In this document: positions 55,901 to 63,920 of the stretch, piece by piece | Numbering within the stretch: position 1 is the first letter of the stretch | How the letters are laid out: each line of letters opens with the position of its first letter | Source of the DNA: Catalinimonas alkaloidigena | Lineage (GTDB): Bacteria; Bacteroidota; Bacteroidia; Cytophagales; Cyclobacteriaceae | Assembly: GCF_029504655.1 (NCBI RefSeq) | Contig: NZ_JAQFIL010000001.1 | Coordinates: forward strand, 1,679,001 to 1,743,000 | Length of the DNA: 64,000 bases | Direction of reading: 5' to 3' | Program-made: the position numbers and the translations under genes | Notes under the pieces: model-generated | What the model saw: the letters and a program-made list of their open reading frames with translations, nothing else | Databases searched by the model: none | What the model was told of the DNA's origin: nothing

Positions 55901-56677
55901 TTAACAGAACTTTCCTTCCTGAACGTCATCCAAAGTTTTATTCGTTTGAGGAGAGAGAGCCAGCCCAAGTTCTTCCTGGAGAATCTCTTTGCAAATATTA
56001 TATTGATGAAATGCACGTGTGCTTTGTCCTTTTTTTGCAAATATCCGCATTAATCCCTGATGAGCTGCTTCAAGTGTAGGTTCCTTATCCAGAGCATACC
56101 GCAGCATTTCGGCAGCTTCAGAAAATTCTTCTTGTTCTTCATACACTTCTGCTAGATAGGTAAGTACGTCAAGATAAAGTTGGCGGAAATGTTCACGGGG
56201 AAATGAAGCCCATCCTGCATAGCGCTCCATAGGTAAAAATTCTCCACCATAAATAGAAGCAGCACTTTCCAATTCAGTTTTTTTCTTATCCTTTAAACCT
56301 GTTCGTGCAAATTTTTGAAAAAGATTTAAATCTGTAACTAATCCTCCAGGGGGAGCAATTCGTAGGAAATTCTCGGAAATCTTAATCCAATCCTCCGCTC
56401 CTTTATTATGCTTCCTGAAAGCCTGTCTTATGTGGTATATCGCTTTATACAGCTGTGTACTAGCAGCTTTTACTTTCAATTCAGGCCATAATATATCTAT
56501 TGCATGTTCCCTTACTATTTGGTACTTCCTTTGATGGGCTAGTATTTTGAGAAGCTTACGTGCTTTTCTACCTTTAATTGCTGTATTAGAAAGTTTTTGC
56601 CCATCTATAAAAACTGTAAACTCACCAAGAAGCTTAATTACAAGCCGGGAAGATGAAAATGCTTTTGAAGTATTCAT
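55901..56677 (-). CDS. SARP-like transcriptional regulator (winged helix plus BTAD)
   Basis: This 258-residue protein has an OmpR-like winged-helix domain with LVIKLLGEFTVFIDGQKL, GRKARKLLKILAHQRKY and VREHAIDILWPELK. A BTAD (bacterial transcriptional activator) helical-repeat domain begins near residue 105 (DLNLFQKFARTGLKDKKKTE) and includes YLDVLTYLAEVYEEQEEFSE and AAHQGLMRIFAKKGQSTRAF. This architecture is that of AfsR/SARP activators, best known from Actinobacteria; there is no attached NTPase or TPR sensor here. It sits on the same strand as, and upstream of, the exported helical protein and its collagen-like partner, which makes them its most likely targets, by inference. Confidence 0.85.
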   Translation of the reverse strand: MNTSKAFSSSRLVIKLLGEFTVFIDGQKLSNTAIKGRKARKLLKILAHQRKYQIVREHAIDILWPELKVKAASTQLYKAIYHIRQAFRKHNKGAEDWIKISENFLRIAPPGGLVTDLNLFQKFARTGLKDKKKTELESAASIYGGEFLPMERYAGWASFPREHFRQLYLDVLTYLAEVYEEQEEFSEAAEMLRYALDKEPTLEAAHQGLMRIFAKKGQSTRAFHQYNICKEILQEELGLALSPQTNKTLDDVQEGKFC

Positions 56678-56793
56678 GTTCCGGTTTTAAGTATTAAAAA
56701 AATATATAGAATCTTTCGTCTATATAATTAATATAATGAAAAGTCTCGTTTTAGGCGAATTTTTTCACCAATACATCAAGATGAGATGTTTTC

Positions 56794-56796
56794 ATT
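56794..56796. repeat. IS5-element target duplication, left copy (ATT)
   Basis: ATT here is repeated at 57807-57809 immediately outside the inverted repeats. A 3-bp ANT duplication is the rule for the ISL2-type branch of IS5. Confidence 0.7.
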
Positions 56797-57806
56797 AGAG
56801 AATATTACGGTTGATTTTACAGGGGAATGAAAAAGGGCTATTCGCTGTCAATTAATTATGACAAAAACAAACAGCTTACTGAACAGCCCTATACAATTTA
56901 ACGCAATAACTGGCTTAAGCCAAAAGGAATTCATGGATTTATTATACCATTTTGCGCCAATAGTTGAAGAACATTATCGTCATCACGATATGAAAGGGCA
57001 ACGTCGCAAGATGGTACGCTATCAGGAACGAAGTGACAGTAGTTTGACCGGTCCGGTCAATAAGTTACTTTTTATTCTTAGCTACATGAAAGAAAATCCC
57101 AACCAAGCATACCATGGAGTGATGTTCTCTATGAGTCAGGGAAAAGTTAGTTTATGGGTAAATCAGCTATCTTTTTTACTTGAAGAAGCTTTAAAGAAAA
57201 TGGGTAAAATGCCCCATCGTGAAGTGAATAAGTTCTATAATTTCCTCTATGCCTACGTTGAATTGGTTATGTTTATGGATGTAGTGGAACGCAGGATAGG
57301 CCGTTCACCAGATTACCAAGTTCAGAAAGATCACTATAGCGGAAAAAAAGGGTGCCATACTTTGAAAAATCTGTTGATTGCCAACCTTGAAGGAGAGCTT
57401 ATTTACTTAGGAGAAACTTTTGAAGGTAGCGTACATGATAAATCCATGTATGATCAGGCAGAACTTAAGTTTCCTGACCATCGGATCGCCGAGCGATGGC
57501 ATAGTCTATGGGTGGACTTGGGTTTCCTGGGCCTTAAGGCAGAAGGCGTAGAAGTTTACATGCCTGAGAAGAAGCCCAAAGGAAAAGAACTTTCCAACTT
57601 CCAAAAAGAGCTGAATACACTCATTGCAAGTATTAGGGTTAAGGTGGAGCATGCTATTGCTGGAGTAAAAAGACTAAAAATTATTAGGAATCAGGTCAGA
57701 ATACACGGATGGCAGAAAAGGGATAGGATGATGTATATCGCCTGTGGATTGCACAACCTCAGATGTCAGCGCTGGGCTACATAAAAAACTAACCGTAATA
57801 AACTCT
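56797..57806 (+). mobile_element. Complete IS5-family (ISL2-like) insertion sequence
   Basis: This 1010-bp element has inverted ends: AGAGAATATTACGGTTGATTTT on the left and, inverted, AGAGTTTATTACGGTTAGTTTT on the right (split here to respect length: cores AGAG..TATTACGGTT). It is flanked by ATT duplicates and carries one intact transposase. It sits between the BTAD regulator and the traM-like gene, 11 bp past the traM stop. Confidence 0.85.
56858..57784 (+). CDS. IS5-family transposase (DDE_Tnp_4 / HARBI1-like)
   Basis: This 308-residue DDE transposase is intact. An N-terminal helix-turn-helix region (ITGLSQKEFMDLLYHFAP) is followed by the catalytic core: VMFMDVVERRIGRSPD (first Asp), LWVDLGFLGLKAEGVEVYMP (second Asp) and VKVEHAIAGVKRLKIIR (Glu). 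The KDHYSGKKGCHTLKN stretch is typical of this family. No stop or frameshift is seen, so it should be active. Confidence 0.92.
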   Translation: MTKTNSLLNSPIQFNAITGLSQKEFMDLLYHFAPIVEEHYRHHDMKGQRRKMVRYQERSDSSLTGPVNKLLFILSYMKENPNQAYHGVMFSMSQGKVSLWVNQLSFLLEEALKKMGKMPHREVNKFYNFLYAYVELVMFMDVVERRIGRSPDYQVQKDHYSGKKGCHTLKNLLIANLEGELIYLGETFEGSVHDKSMYDQAELKFPDHRIAERWHSLWVDLGFLGLKAEGVEVYMPEKKPKGKELSNFQKELNTLIASIRVKVEHAIAGVKRLKIIRNQVRIHGWQKRDRMMYIACGLHNLRCQRWAT

Positions 57807-57820
57807 ATTATGCTCAGATT

Positions 57821-58420
57821 TTATAATTTACTCTTATGTTCAGTAGTCGGCACTTCGGATTTTTTTTCCTTGGGGGTTTCTGTAGTTGATACTCTTCTTT
57901 TCCTCTTCCCTTTTACTTTTCGGAGTGGAGAGTTGACTTTCTTGAGTGTATCAGCTGCTAAAGACTTTGGCTTGAGACTTTCTTTTTGTACTGTATCAAT
58001 TGCTTGAACAGTATCAGTTTTAAGCGATGATCCTTGGTTGATCTGCTTCCAGTCAGGCCTAGTTACCTGGGGCTTTGCTATATTTTTACCTTGATGGGAG
58101 AATTCCTGTCTTCTGTCTTTTTCCTCTTTTTTGAGAGCTTCTTTATAGACTTCGGTTTTGTCCGGTAAGACTTTGGGCTGTATGCTTTCTTCCCAGCCAA
58201 AGCTAGGCAGCGGGGTAAGCCGTATTGCCTGAAGAATGTCTTTACCTTGAAAGTGAAGTACAGTGATTGCAATTGCTGCTGCCCCCACAATAAGTAGTAG
58301 CCAGGATCTTGAGAGGAATTGCAGGGCCTTATCCTTCCAGCTATTGGAAGGCTTGGGAGCTTGAAAGCGGAGCTTTTCAGCATTGATATGTTCTTCATCA
58401 ATATTGTCTTTAAAATTCAT
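57821..58420 (-). CDS. TraM/VirB10-like conjugation protein, short form
   Basis: This 199-residue protein has one N-terminal transmembrane helix (SWLLLIVGAAAIAITVLHF, ~39-57) and a Lys/Pro/Ser-rich periplasmic region (KKEEKDRRQEFSHQG, KSLAADTLKKVNSPL). This matches the N-terminal half of Bacteroides TraM (VirB10-like), whose usual length is about 400 residues or more. The conserved C-terminal domain is missing; the gene ends 14 bp before the IS5 element, so an older deletion may have removed it. It may instead be a naturally short relative. It follows the TraN-like gene in the transfer operon. Confidence 0.55.
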   Translation of the reverse strand: MNFKDNIDEEHINAEKLRFQAPKPSNSWKDKALQFLSRSWLLLIVGAAAIAITVLHFQGKDILQAIRLTPLPSFGWEESIQPKVLPDKTEVYKEALKKEEKDRRQEFSHQGKNIAKPQVTRPDWKQINQGSSLKTDTVQAIDTVQKESLKPKSLAADTLKKVNSPLRKVKGKRKRRVSTTETPKEKKSEVPTTEHKSKL

Positions 58421-58555
58421 GGTGTTTTTGGGGTTTGGGGGTTAGGGAGTTTTGAGTTTAGGGGGGGTGAGTTGGAGCATTTAGATTTTGATTTTAAATA
58501 ACCCAAAACTCCCAAACCCCTGAACTTATTAAACGGCTCCACCGGGGATCCAAAC
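58421..58555. repeat. GT-rich inverted repeat in the transfer operon
   Basis: The left arm at ~58430-58459 contains GGGGTTTGGGGGTTAGGGAG; the right arm at ~58501-58525, read on the other strand, is GGGGTTTGGGAGTTTTGGG. The wording matches the arms around the four-helix-bundle relic at 1754-2262. No gene lies inside. Confidence 0.55.
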
Positions 58556-59317
58556 TCAATAAAGATTCGCCCGTTTGATCAGCTGATACGGAAGCTTAAG
58601 TGGTACACTTCGGCGTGCCGCTTTTTCTCTTAAAGTGGCGATGATAGATTCTTTTCTTTCCAATGCCTGAAGGGGTAGTACATAATAGAGATTAGCTGAA
58701 GAATAGGGCAGGATTTCTTTGATCTGCCAGCCTTCAGCCGCTATGGGAAAGTGGGCTACTTGCATTTTGGCAAATAAGCCTTTCTTGTACTTTTTGAGTC
58801 TTTCAAAACCTATAAACTCAGTATGATAGATCACCGAAGTATGGTTCTTTACCCTGAACTTGAGATAAGTAGCCTGATGATCATGCAGGATACCTACCAG
58901 CTTGAAACTAATACCATCTGCTTTGTTGCCAACATAGAAAAGATCTGCCTGCTCATTGAGTACTTTGAATCTCTTTTCAATTTCATTACCTATTGATTTT
59001 TCATGCTCTGTTACATCTTTTCTAAAATCATAGAAGACTTGTGGGTGCGAATGAAAGATAAGCACCCCTTGAAAAGGTTGATCTCCTACTACAGCATAAA
59101 ATGGCGTAGGAGGGACACTATCTTTTTTGGCAATCACCATAATGGCTTTACCTTCAATACTCGCTTGAAAAAGCATAGGGTTACCAATGTCTGCCAGACT
59201 CACTGCTTCATCAAAGAGCAGATAAGACTTTGACTGATTAGATACATAAATTGTGTCCTGACTATAGCTGAAAGTAGTTACCAACAACAAAATGAAAATT
59301 AAACTGTATCTGATCAT
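58556..59317 (-). CDS. TraN/VirB9-like conjugation protein (DUF4138-type)
   Basis: This 253-residue exported protein has signal ILLLVTTFSYSQ. Its beta-rich N-terminal half starts DTIYVSNQSKSYLLFDEAVS and contains AVVGDQPFQGVLIFH, in the style of Bacteroides TraN (VirB9-like outer-membrane core component). C-terminal parts include PIAAEGWQIKEILPYSSANL. It overlaps the upstream TraK gene by 4 bp, so translation is coupled. It would form the outer layer of the mating-pair channel together with TraM. Confidence 0.75.
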   Translation of the reverse strand: MIRYSLIFILLLVTTFSYSQDTIYVSNQSKSYLLFDEAVSLADIGNPMLFQASIEGKAIMVIAKKDSVPPTPFYAVVGDQPFQGVLIFHSHPQVFYDFRKDVTEHEKSIGNEIEKRFKVLNEQADLFYVGNKADGISFKLVGILHDHQATYLKFRVKNHTSVIYHTEFIGFERLKKYKKGLFAKMQVAHFPIAAEGWQIKEILPYSSANLYYVLPLQALERKESIIATLREKAARRSVPLKLPYQLIKRANLY

Positions 59318-59925
59318 GGTTTCTTTGCTTCTTTACGGGGATAAGCGATAAAGTCAAAATCGGTGAGCAAGAGTCCATAAGGATTTTTCTCATGCTGGTA
59401 GGCTTGCACTACCTTAAAGCTTGCTGCAATAGGTAGCGTGCGGACATTATCTCCGATATGCACTTCCTGCAAGGCATAGAACTTTCCTTCTATGGGCAAA
59501 GTATTCATGTCAAGTACGACTGAATCTAGTTTGACTTCTGTATGGGAGCCATAGCGGACATAGTTTTTCTGCACTTCTCCTTCTTCAAAGTCATGGTAGA
59601 TTCTTTTACCAGATTCTTCATCAATCAGGTTTAAGGCATAGTTGATATGCTCATAGTAAGTCTCTGCACTATGGGCGAACATATGCTTGACAAAAGTCTC
59701 TACATGATTCTGTATCTCAATGCGGGATACTTTTCTTCCGTCATAATAGCTGGCAGGAAAAGTACCCCAGGAGGTAATCACATAAGTCTGCTGCTGATAA
59801 TACTCTTCTACTTTTCGGTACTGTATGATGTAGATCACAGTAGAAATCATAAAGCCCAGGATACTGACTGCCGCCAGCATCTGCATAGTCTTGAAGGTTT
59901 TGTTAAAGTCTTTTACACTTGACAT
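59314..59925 (-). CDS. traK: TraK/VirB8-like conjugation protein
   Basis: This 203-residue protein has one transmembrane helix near the N-terminus (MLAAVSILGFMISTVIYII). A periplasmic domain follows, with EIQNHVETFVKHMFAHSAET and YEHINYALNLIDEESGKRIY, as in Bacteroides TraK (VirB8 analogue). It follows the TraJ gene after 42 bp and overlaps the next gene. It bridges the inner membrane and the outer core of the transfer channel. Confidence 0.85.
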   Translation of the reverse strand: MSSVKDFNKTFKTMQMLAAVSILGFMISTVIYIIQYRKVEEYYQQQTYVITSWGTFPASYYDGRKVSRIEIQNHVETFVKHMFAHSAETYYEHINYALNLIDEESGKRIYHDFEEGEVQKNYVRYGSHTEVKLDSVVLDMNTLPIEGKFYALQEVHIGDNVRTLPIAASFKVVQAYQHEKNPYGLLLTDFDFIAYPRKEAKKP

Positions 59926-59967
59926 GGTGGTTAGGGGTTTGAAATTTGAATATTAGGTTTTAGTAAT

Positions 59968-60918
59968 TCATTGGTTTCTGCGATGAGCGTATCTGGCTGC
60001 CTGAGCACCAGCATTGACTGATGTACTACCGGCTGCTCCAGTGCCGACGACTACTTTGTTAGCCTGCATAGCAGCTCTTCCCTTTTGGTAGGCTATTCCT
60101 GCGCCTAACATAGCAGTGCTAAACACTCTGCTCTGAAAAACAGCCGCATGCGAATGCCCGATGATGTAACTCGTCAGATGGGGTACCATAAAATAGAGGA
60201 TGACGATCACCAGACTGACCAGCACAAAGTTGGTGGTGCTTAGCTCATCTGGGAATAAGTAGCCATTGAAATAGAGACTGTTGAATTCAGAGACTAATGT
60301 ATCTAAAATAATGAGTGTAATGCTCCAGAACTGCACTGTCAGATAGCTTTGCAGCCACTTCATGGCAAGACTGTTCAAACCAGGGATCACAGACAATCCA
60401 ATCGCCAGCGGTCCGACGATGTAGAGAAAAGCCAGCAGTACCAGACGGATCAACTCAATCCCCTTTCTTACGATATGCACGAAAGAACCTTCCAGTAAAG
60501 CCAGGAGCCAGTTGACCAGGTCAAACTGCATGAGTCGGGTGAACGATGCATACAGCTCTTCCATATTGCTGGGCAGCTCTCCATTCTGACTTCCCGGCAA
60601 GAGCAGGTTCCACATCTCAGCCAGTTTCTGCATAAAAGTCCTGTCTGGTCCGATGAAATCTGAGATGGCTTGAATCGTTGCACTGATCACATCCAGAAAG
60701 TCGGTGTAGAAAGTAAGTCCAATCCACAGCACCACGGCTCTCACCATAGGCTGAAAGTCCAGGCGGAAACGCTGAGAAAAGACCAGTGCCGCAAAGATCT
60801 GGTTAAACATGACGATCAACAGAAAGACAGGGATCATTGCCAGTCCTATTCCTAAAGTCCTTTCCAGCAAAGTATTGACAGCCGCTAAAAACTCAGCGCT
60901 CGCGCTTAAATTGTTCAT
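59968..60918 (-). CDS. traJ: TraJ/VirB6-like multi-pass conjugation protein
   Basis: This 316-residue polytopic membrane protein has several long hydrophobic helices (GIGLAMIPVFLLIVMFNQI, LVLLAFLYIVGPLAIGLSVI, FVLVSLVIVILYFMVPHLTS). The order and topology match Bacteroides TraJ (VirB6-type). The C-terminus is Ala-rich and positively charged. It lies 113 bp after TraG. It probably forms part of the inner-membrane channel. Confidence 0.82.
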   Translation of the reverse strand: MNNLSASAEFLAAVNTLLERTLGIGLAMIPVFLLIVMFNQIFAALVFSQRFRLDFQPMVRAVVLWIGLTFYTDFLDVISATIQAISDFIGPDRTFMQKLAEMWNLLLPGSQNGELPSNMEELYASFTRLMQFDLVNWLLALLEGSFVHIVRKGIELIRLVLLAFLYIVGPLAIGLSVIPGLNSLAMKWLQSYLTVQFWSITLIILDTLVSEFNSLYFNGYLFPDELSTTNFVLVSLVIVILYFMVPHLTSYIIGHSHAAVFQSRVFSTAMLGAGIAYQKGRAAMQANKVVVGTGAAGSTSVNAGAQAARYAHRRNQ

Positions 60919-61031
60919 TGCAGATTGAAAATTTCAAATTGTTAAAACTGATGGTTAAAAGATCTTAATGCTCTAGTAAAATTTATATGAGAATGAAAAG
61001 TAAGATGAATGATGTCGCCAGTTCATAATTT

Positions 61032-63575
61032 TCAATTTGGAATTTGTAATCGCTCGATCCGACTGGAATTTTGAACAAACTGATTGACAGCAAAAGGCAG
61101 ATTCCCCTGATAGCGCTCTATGAGCTTCTTGAGATAGTTTCGCTCTTCGGGTTTGGAAGAAAGTACCGCATCCAGGTGAGGAGAGGTCTCCAGTCTGAAT
61201 ACGCTGGACTCTTCTCCCTGCTTGATGAAGAGTTCTCTAAATGTCTTCTCAACTCGCATGGAGTGGATCAGGTCTACCTCATGATCGGTAAAGCCAAGAT
61301 GAGCCGCTAGTTCACTCACCAGCCTTTTGTCCTGATGCTTTAGAATGATCTTGGTATCAGCGTTGACCAAGACTGCTTCTCCAACACTGGACTTTTTGAT
61401 CTCTCCCAAACCTTGCGTGATGATGCAGACAGCACCATTGTTCTTTCTGATCGTTCTAAAGAGTTCATTGATAAACTCCTGTAAACTTCCGGAGAGCATT
61501 GCCCAGGCTTCATCCAGATAGAGATATTTGATTTCATCGGGATACTTTCTAATCTGGTCCAGGGCAAGTTCTGTAATCAAGAGCGTTACCAGTGGATACA
61601 ATACCGGATCAGTATTGATCTTATCCATGTCAAAACAAACCAGTTTGTGTTCACTAATGCTGATCTCTTGTACGGCATTAAGAACCTGCCGGTACTCACC
61701 TGATACAAAAGGTCTTAGCACAGTTAAGAACTGCTCCATGTCAAAGTACCTGATCTCTGAGCGGTATTCTTCTTCCGTATGGTGCAATCTATGGTACTGC
61801 CGCAGGAAATGATAGAAAGAATTAATCCCCGGATAGGATGCCGGGTTCTCATCCAGATGTTGGTAGTAGCGGGGAAGAATCATCTTAAAGATGGCTCTTT
61901 CAGCAGGAGTGAGGTCCTGACTTGTTGAACCTTCTGATTTACCTCCTTTCCAGATGGTGCTTAGCACAGCAATCAGGAAGTTACTCTTCTCAGCAGTGAA
62001 GAGATACTTTCCTTGCTTGTCTTTTTCCAAAAGAAAAGGATTAAAAGCCAGCGGCTTATCAGCGCTGTATTCAAAGTAAGTCTGCTCAAACAACTTCCCA
62101 TTCAGCGCATAGATCACATTCCTGTAAGTTCCTCCTTTGTCAATGATGATTTGTCGTGTACCGCGCTCTAGTCTTTGGGCAATGAAGTTTCCCATGGTGT
62201 AGGACTTTCCTGAGCCGGATGGACCAATGACCACACAGTTCTGATTGGCTTGCCGGGTGTTGAATAGATTCACCTGCAAGAGATTGCCAAAGCGATCACA
62301 GAGGTAATCGCCAGTTTTATCACCATTCCAATTCGTCATAAAGCTCAGATAACAGGCTGCAAGATCAGCGGAAGTTATGAGCCATCGGTAGTGCTGAAAA
62401 CCATTACCGGGTAAAGAAGCAAAAAATAGGTTAGCCGTATCAAAGCTCTCTACAATAGCTTCCGCGCCATAGAGCTGTCGTATAGCTGAAACCACTCTTT
62501 CTATATAGGATTTCCTCAAATGCTCATCACTTTCAAAGACCATCATTGACTGATGCAGGCTAACCAGGCCAGTGTTACCAGATCGGACATAAGCAGTAAA
62601 TTCTTCTAGTTCCTTTGCTTTCAGCTCATGATCCTGGGTAGTGAGCCATTCCAAAGAGTCATTGAGCTTTCGCTCAAAGTCCAGGTTCTTGAGTTCTCTT
62701 TCCGTGTCTTCCACCAGCAAACACTGCGTCACCACATGAGGGAACTGCATGTACTGAGAAAGTTGATAAGTATAGGGACTACTTACCCCATAGTGGTTCT
62801 TGACACTGCTAAAGACTTCACTGCCTTGCCCGCACATGGTAATCACATTGGCCTTCTTTTCACCAACTGCTAATGCTGAAAGATCATTGTAGATCACCCG
62901 GTTGAGTGAGGTACTGGGCTCGTCAAAAGAGAGATTGATGTAGCGCAGGTACAGGGTTTTTAATTCATCTTCTTTTAATCTGGTAAACGACACATCTTTT
63001 AAGCTATACAGACCTTTGATAAATGAGGCAGCCAAACTCTCGGCTTCTTTGAGCAAGTTTTCTATGCCATCAAATGGATTCTTCAGGATTGATCCTCCAT
63101 AAGCGAACATGCTGCTCACGGGGTTGATCCGGTGAGGCGTCACCCGGTGAGGCGTCACCCGGTGTGGACGCACCCTGTGTGATGAAGTGTTATTTAATTT
63201 GGTCCTCGCTCTACTAGGAAAAGAAAGAAACAGGTAACTTTCATGCAATAGCGTCAGACGAGCAAAGAAATGCTCCTGTATTTTGGCTTCGTAATAAGCG
63301 GATTTCTGTATATTTTCTGCTTTGTATTCTTTGTCAAAGTAGACATCCGTCTTTTGTACGACAGTGCCCACCGGCAACATCTTGAGCTGCTGGCCGAGCA
63401 CATCATTGGCTTGGGCATATTGACTTTCTGTCCAGGGTTCCAAAGGAGCCCCGGAAACACGAAAACCAATACCTACTCTTCCGTCTTTGAAGATGACTTT
63501 GTCTTCTTCCAAAGCAAAGATGGGAAGCCTATCCCTTAGATAGGCGGATTTTTTCTTAATGGGTTTGATGAACAT
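61032..63575 (-). CDS. traG: TraG/VirB4-type conjugation ATPase with a short in-frame tandem repeat
   Basis: This 847-residue protein has a VirB4-like N-terminal domain and a FtsK/VirB4 ATPase domain. Walker A is GPSGSGKS at residues 451-458, and Walker B/Glu is in IKYLYLDEAWAML near residue 675. Residues 133-152 are four back-to-back copies of HR(V/I)xP (HRVRP, HRVTP, HRVTP, HRINP), encoded by a 15-bp DNA repeat; they lie outside the conserved blocks. It powers assembly or substrate transfer of the conjugation apparatus. It overlaps no neighbour; the TraF-like gene ends 18 bp upstream. Confidence 0.93.
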   Translation of the reverse strand: MFIKPIKKKSAYLRDRLPIFALEEDKVIFKDGRVGIGFRVSGAPLEPWTESQYAQANDVLGQQLKMLPVGTVVQKTDVYFDKEYKAENIQKSAYYEAKIQEHFFARLTLLHESYLFLSFPSRARTKLNNTSSHRVRPHRVTPHRVTPHRINPVSSMFAYGGSILKNPFDGIENLLKEAESLAASFIKGLYSLKDVSFTRLKEDELKTLYLRYINLSFDEPSTSLNRVIYNDLSALAVGEKKANVITMCGQGSEVFSSVKNHYGVSSPYTYQLSQYMQFPHVVTQCLLVEDTERELKNLDFERKLNDSLEWLTTQDHELKAKELEEFTAYVRSGNTGLVSLHQSMMVFESDEHLRKSYIERVVSAIRQLYGAEAIVESFDTANLFFASLPGNGFQHYRWLITSADLAACYLSFMTNWNGDKTGDYLCDRFGNLLQVNLFNTRQANQNCVVIGPSGSGKSYTMGNFIAQRLERGTRQIIIDKGGTYRNVIYALNGKLFEQTYFEYSADKPLAFNPFLLEKDKQGKYLFTAEKSNFLIAVLSTIWKGGKSEGSTSQDLTPAERAIFKMILPRYYQHLDENPASYPGINSFYHFLRQYHRLHHTEEEYRSEIRYFDMEQFLTVLRPFVSGEYRQVLNAVQEISISEHKLVCFDMDKINTDPVLYPLVTLLITELALDQIRKYPDEIKYLYLDEAWAMLSGSLQEFINELFRTIRKNNGAVCIITQGLGEIKKSSVGEAVLVNADTKIILKHQDKRLVSELAAHLGFTDHEVDLIHSMRVEKTFRELFIKQGEESSVFRLETSPHLDAVLSSKPEERNYLKKLIERYQGNLPFAVNQFVQNSSRIERLQIPN
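63120..63179. repeat. 15-bp tandem repeat inside traG
   Basis: GGTGAGGCGTCACCC occurs at 63131-63145 and 63146-63160, with a variant GGTGTGGACGCACCC at 63161-63175; a further diverged copy precedes them. The unit is nearly palindromic (GGTGA...TCACC) and keeps the reading frame. Confidence 0.85.
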
Positions 63576-63593
63576 GTTTTAGTTAGAATAGAA

Positions 63594-63920
63594 TCATTGT
63601 AGTTGTTTACTTCCGGTATCCAGACTGCCGTATTCTGTTCTTCCCCATACTTCTAAATGCTTGGGTTGCCATAAGCGATAAGAGATGAGAGAAAAAAGAA
63701 AACTGGGGTGCTTTCGCAGGTTGATACGTTTCAATAGAAAGAAAGCTCCGAAGGTCGCAATAAGCACGGCAAAGAAATAGTACTTGGATACCGGCAAAAA
63801 AAAGTTGATCACAATGCCCAGCACCATCGCAATGGAGAGACCAAAGAGCAGGGTAAACAAGTCCTGCATAGGCAGTCCCAGAATCTGGGCTTTCTTTTCA
63901 ATGGATTTGAATGTTTTCAT
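63594..63920 (-). CDS. TraF/VirB3-like small membrane protein (DUF4133-type)
   Basis: This 108-residue protein has two adjacent transmembrane helices (DLFTLLFGLSIAMVLGIVI; YYFFAVLIATFGAFFLL) and a charged C-terminus, the topology of Bacteroides TraF (VirB3-like). It is encoded immediately upstream of TraG, its usual position. Its ATG overlaps the stop codon of the preceding gene (TAATG), so the genes are translationally coupled. The family assignment rests on size, topology and position. Confidence 0.7.
   Translation of the reverse strand: MKTFKSIEKKAQILGLPMQDLFTLLFGLSIAMVLGIVINFFLPVSKYYFFAVLIATFGAFFLLKRINLRKHPSFLFSLISYRLWQPKHLEVWGRTEYGSLDTGSKQLQ

Noticed and set aside
57744..58007. Plus-strand 87-residue frame after the IS5 transposase
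   Set aside because: It lies antisense to the TraM-like gene and overlaps the transposase end in another frame.
63120..63179. CRISPR-like array in traG
   Set aside because: The repeats are contiguous with no spacers and stay in a coding frame, so this is a tandem repeat.
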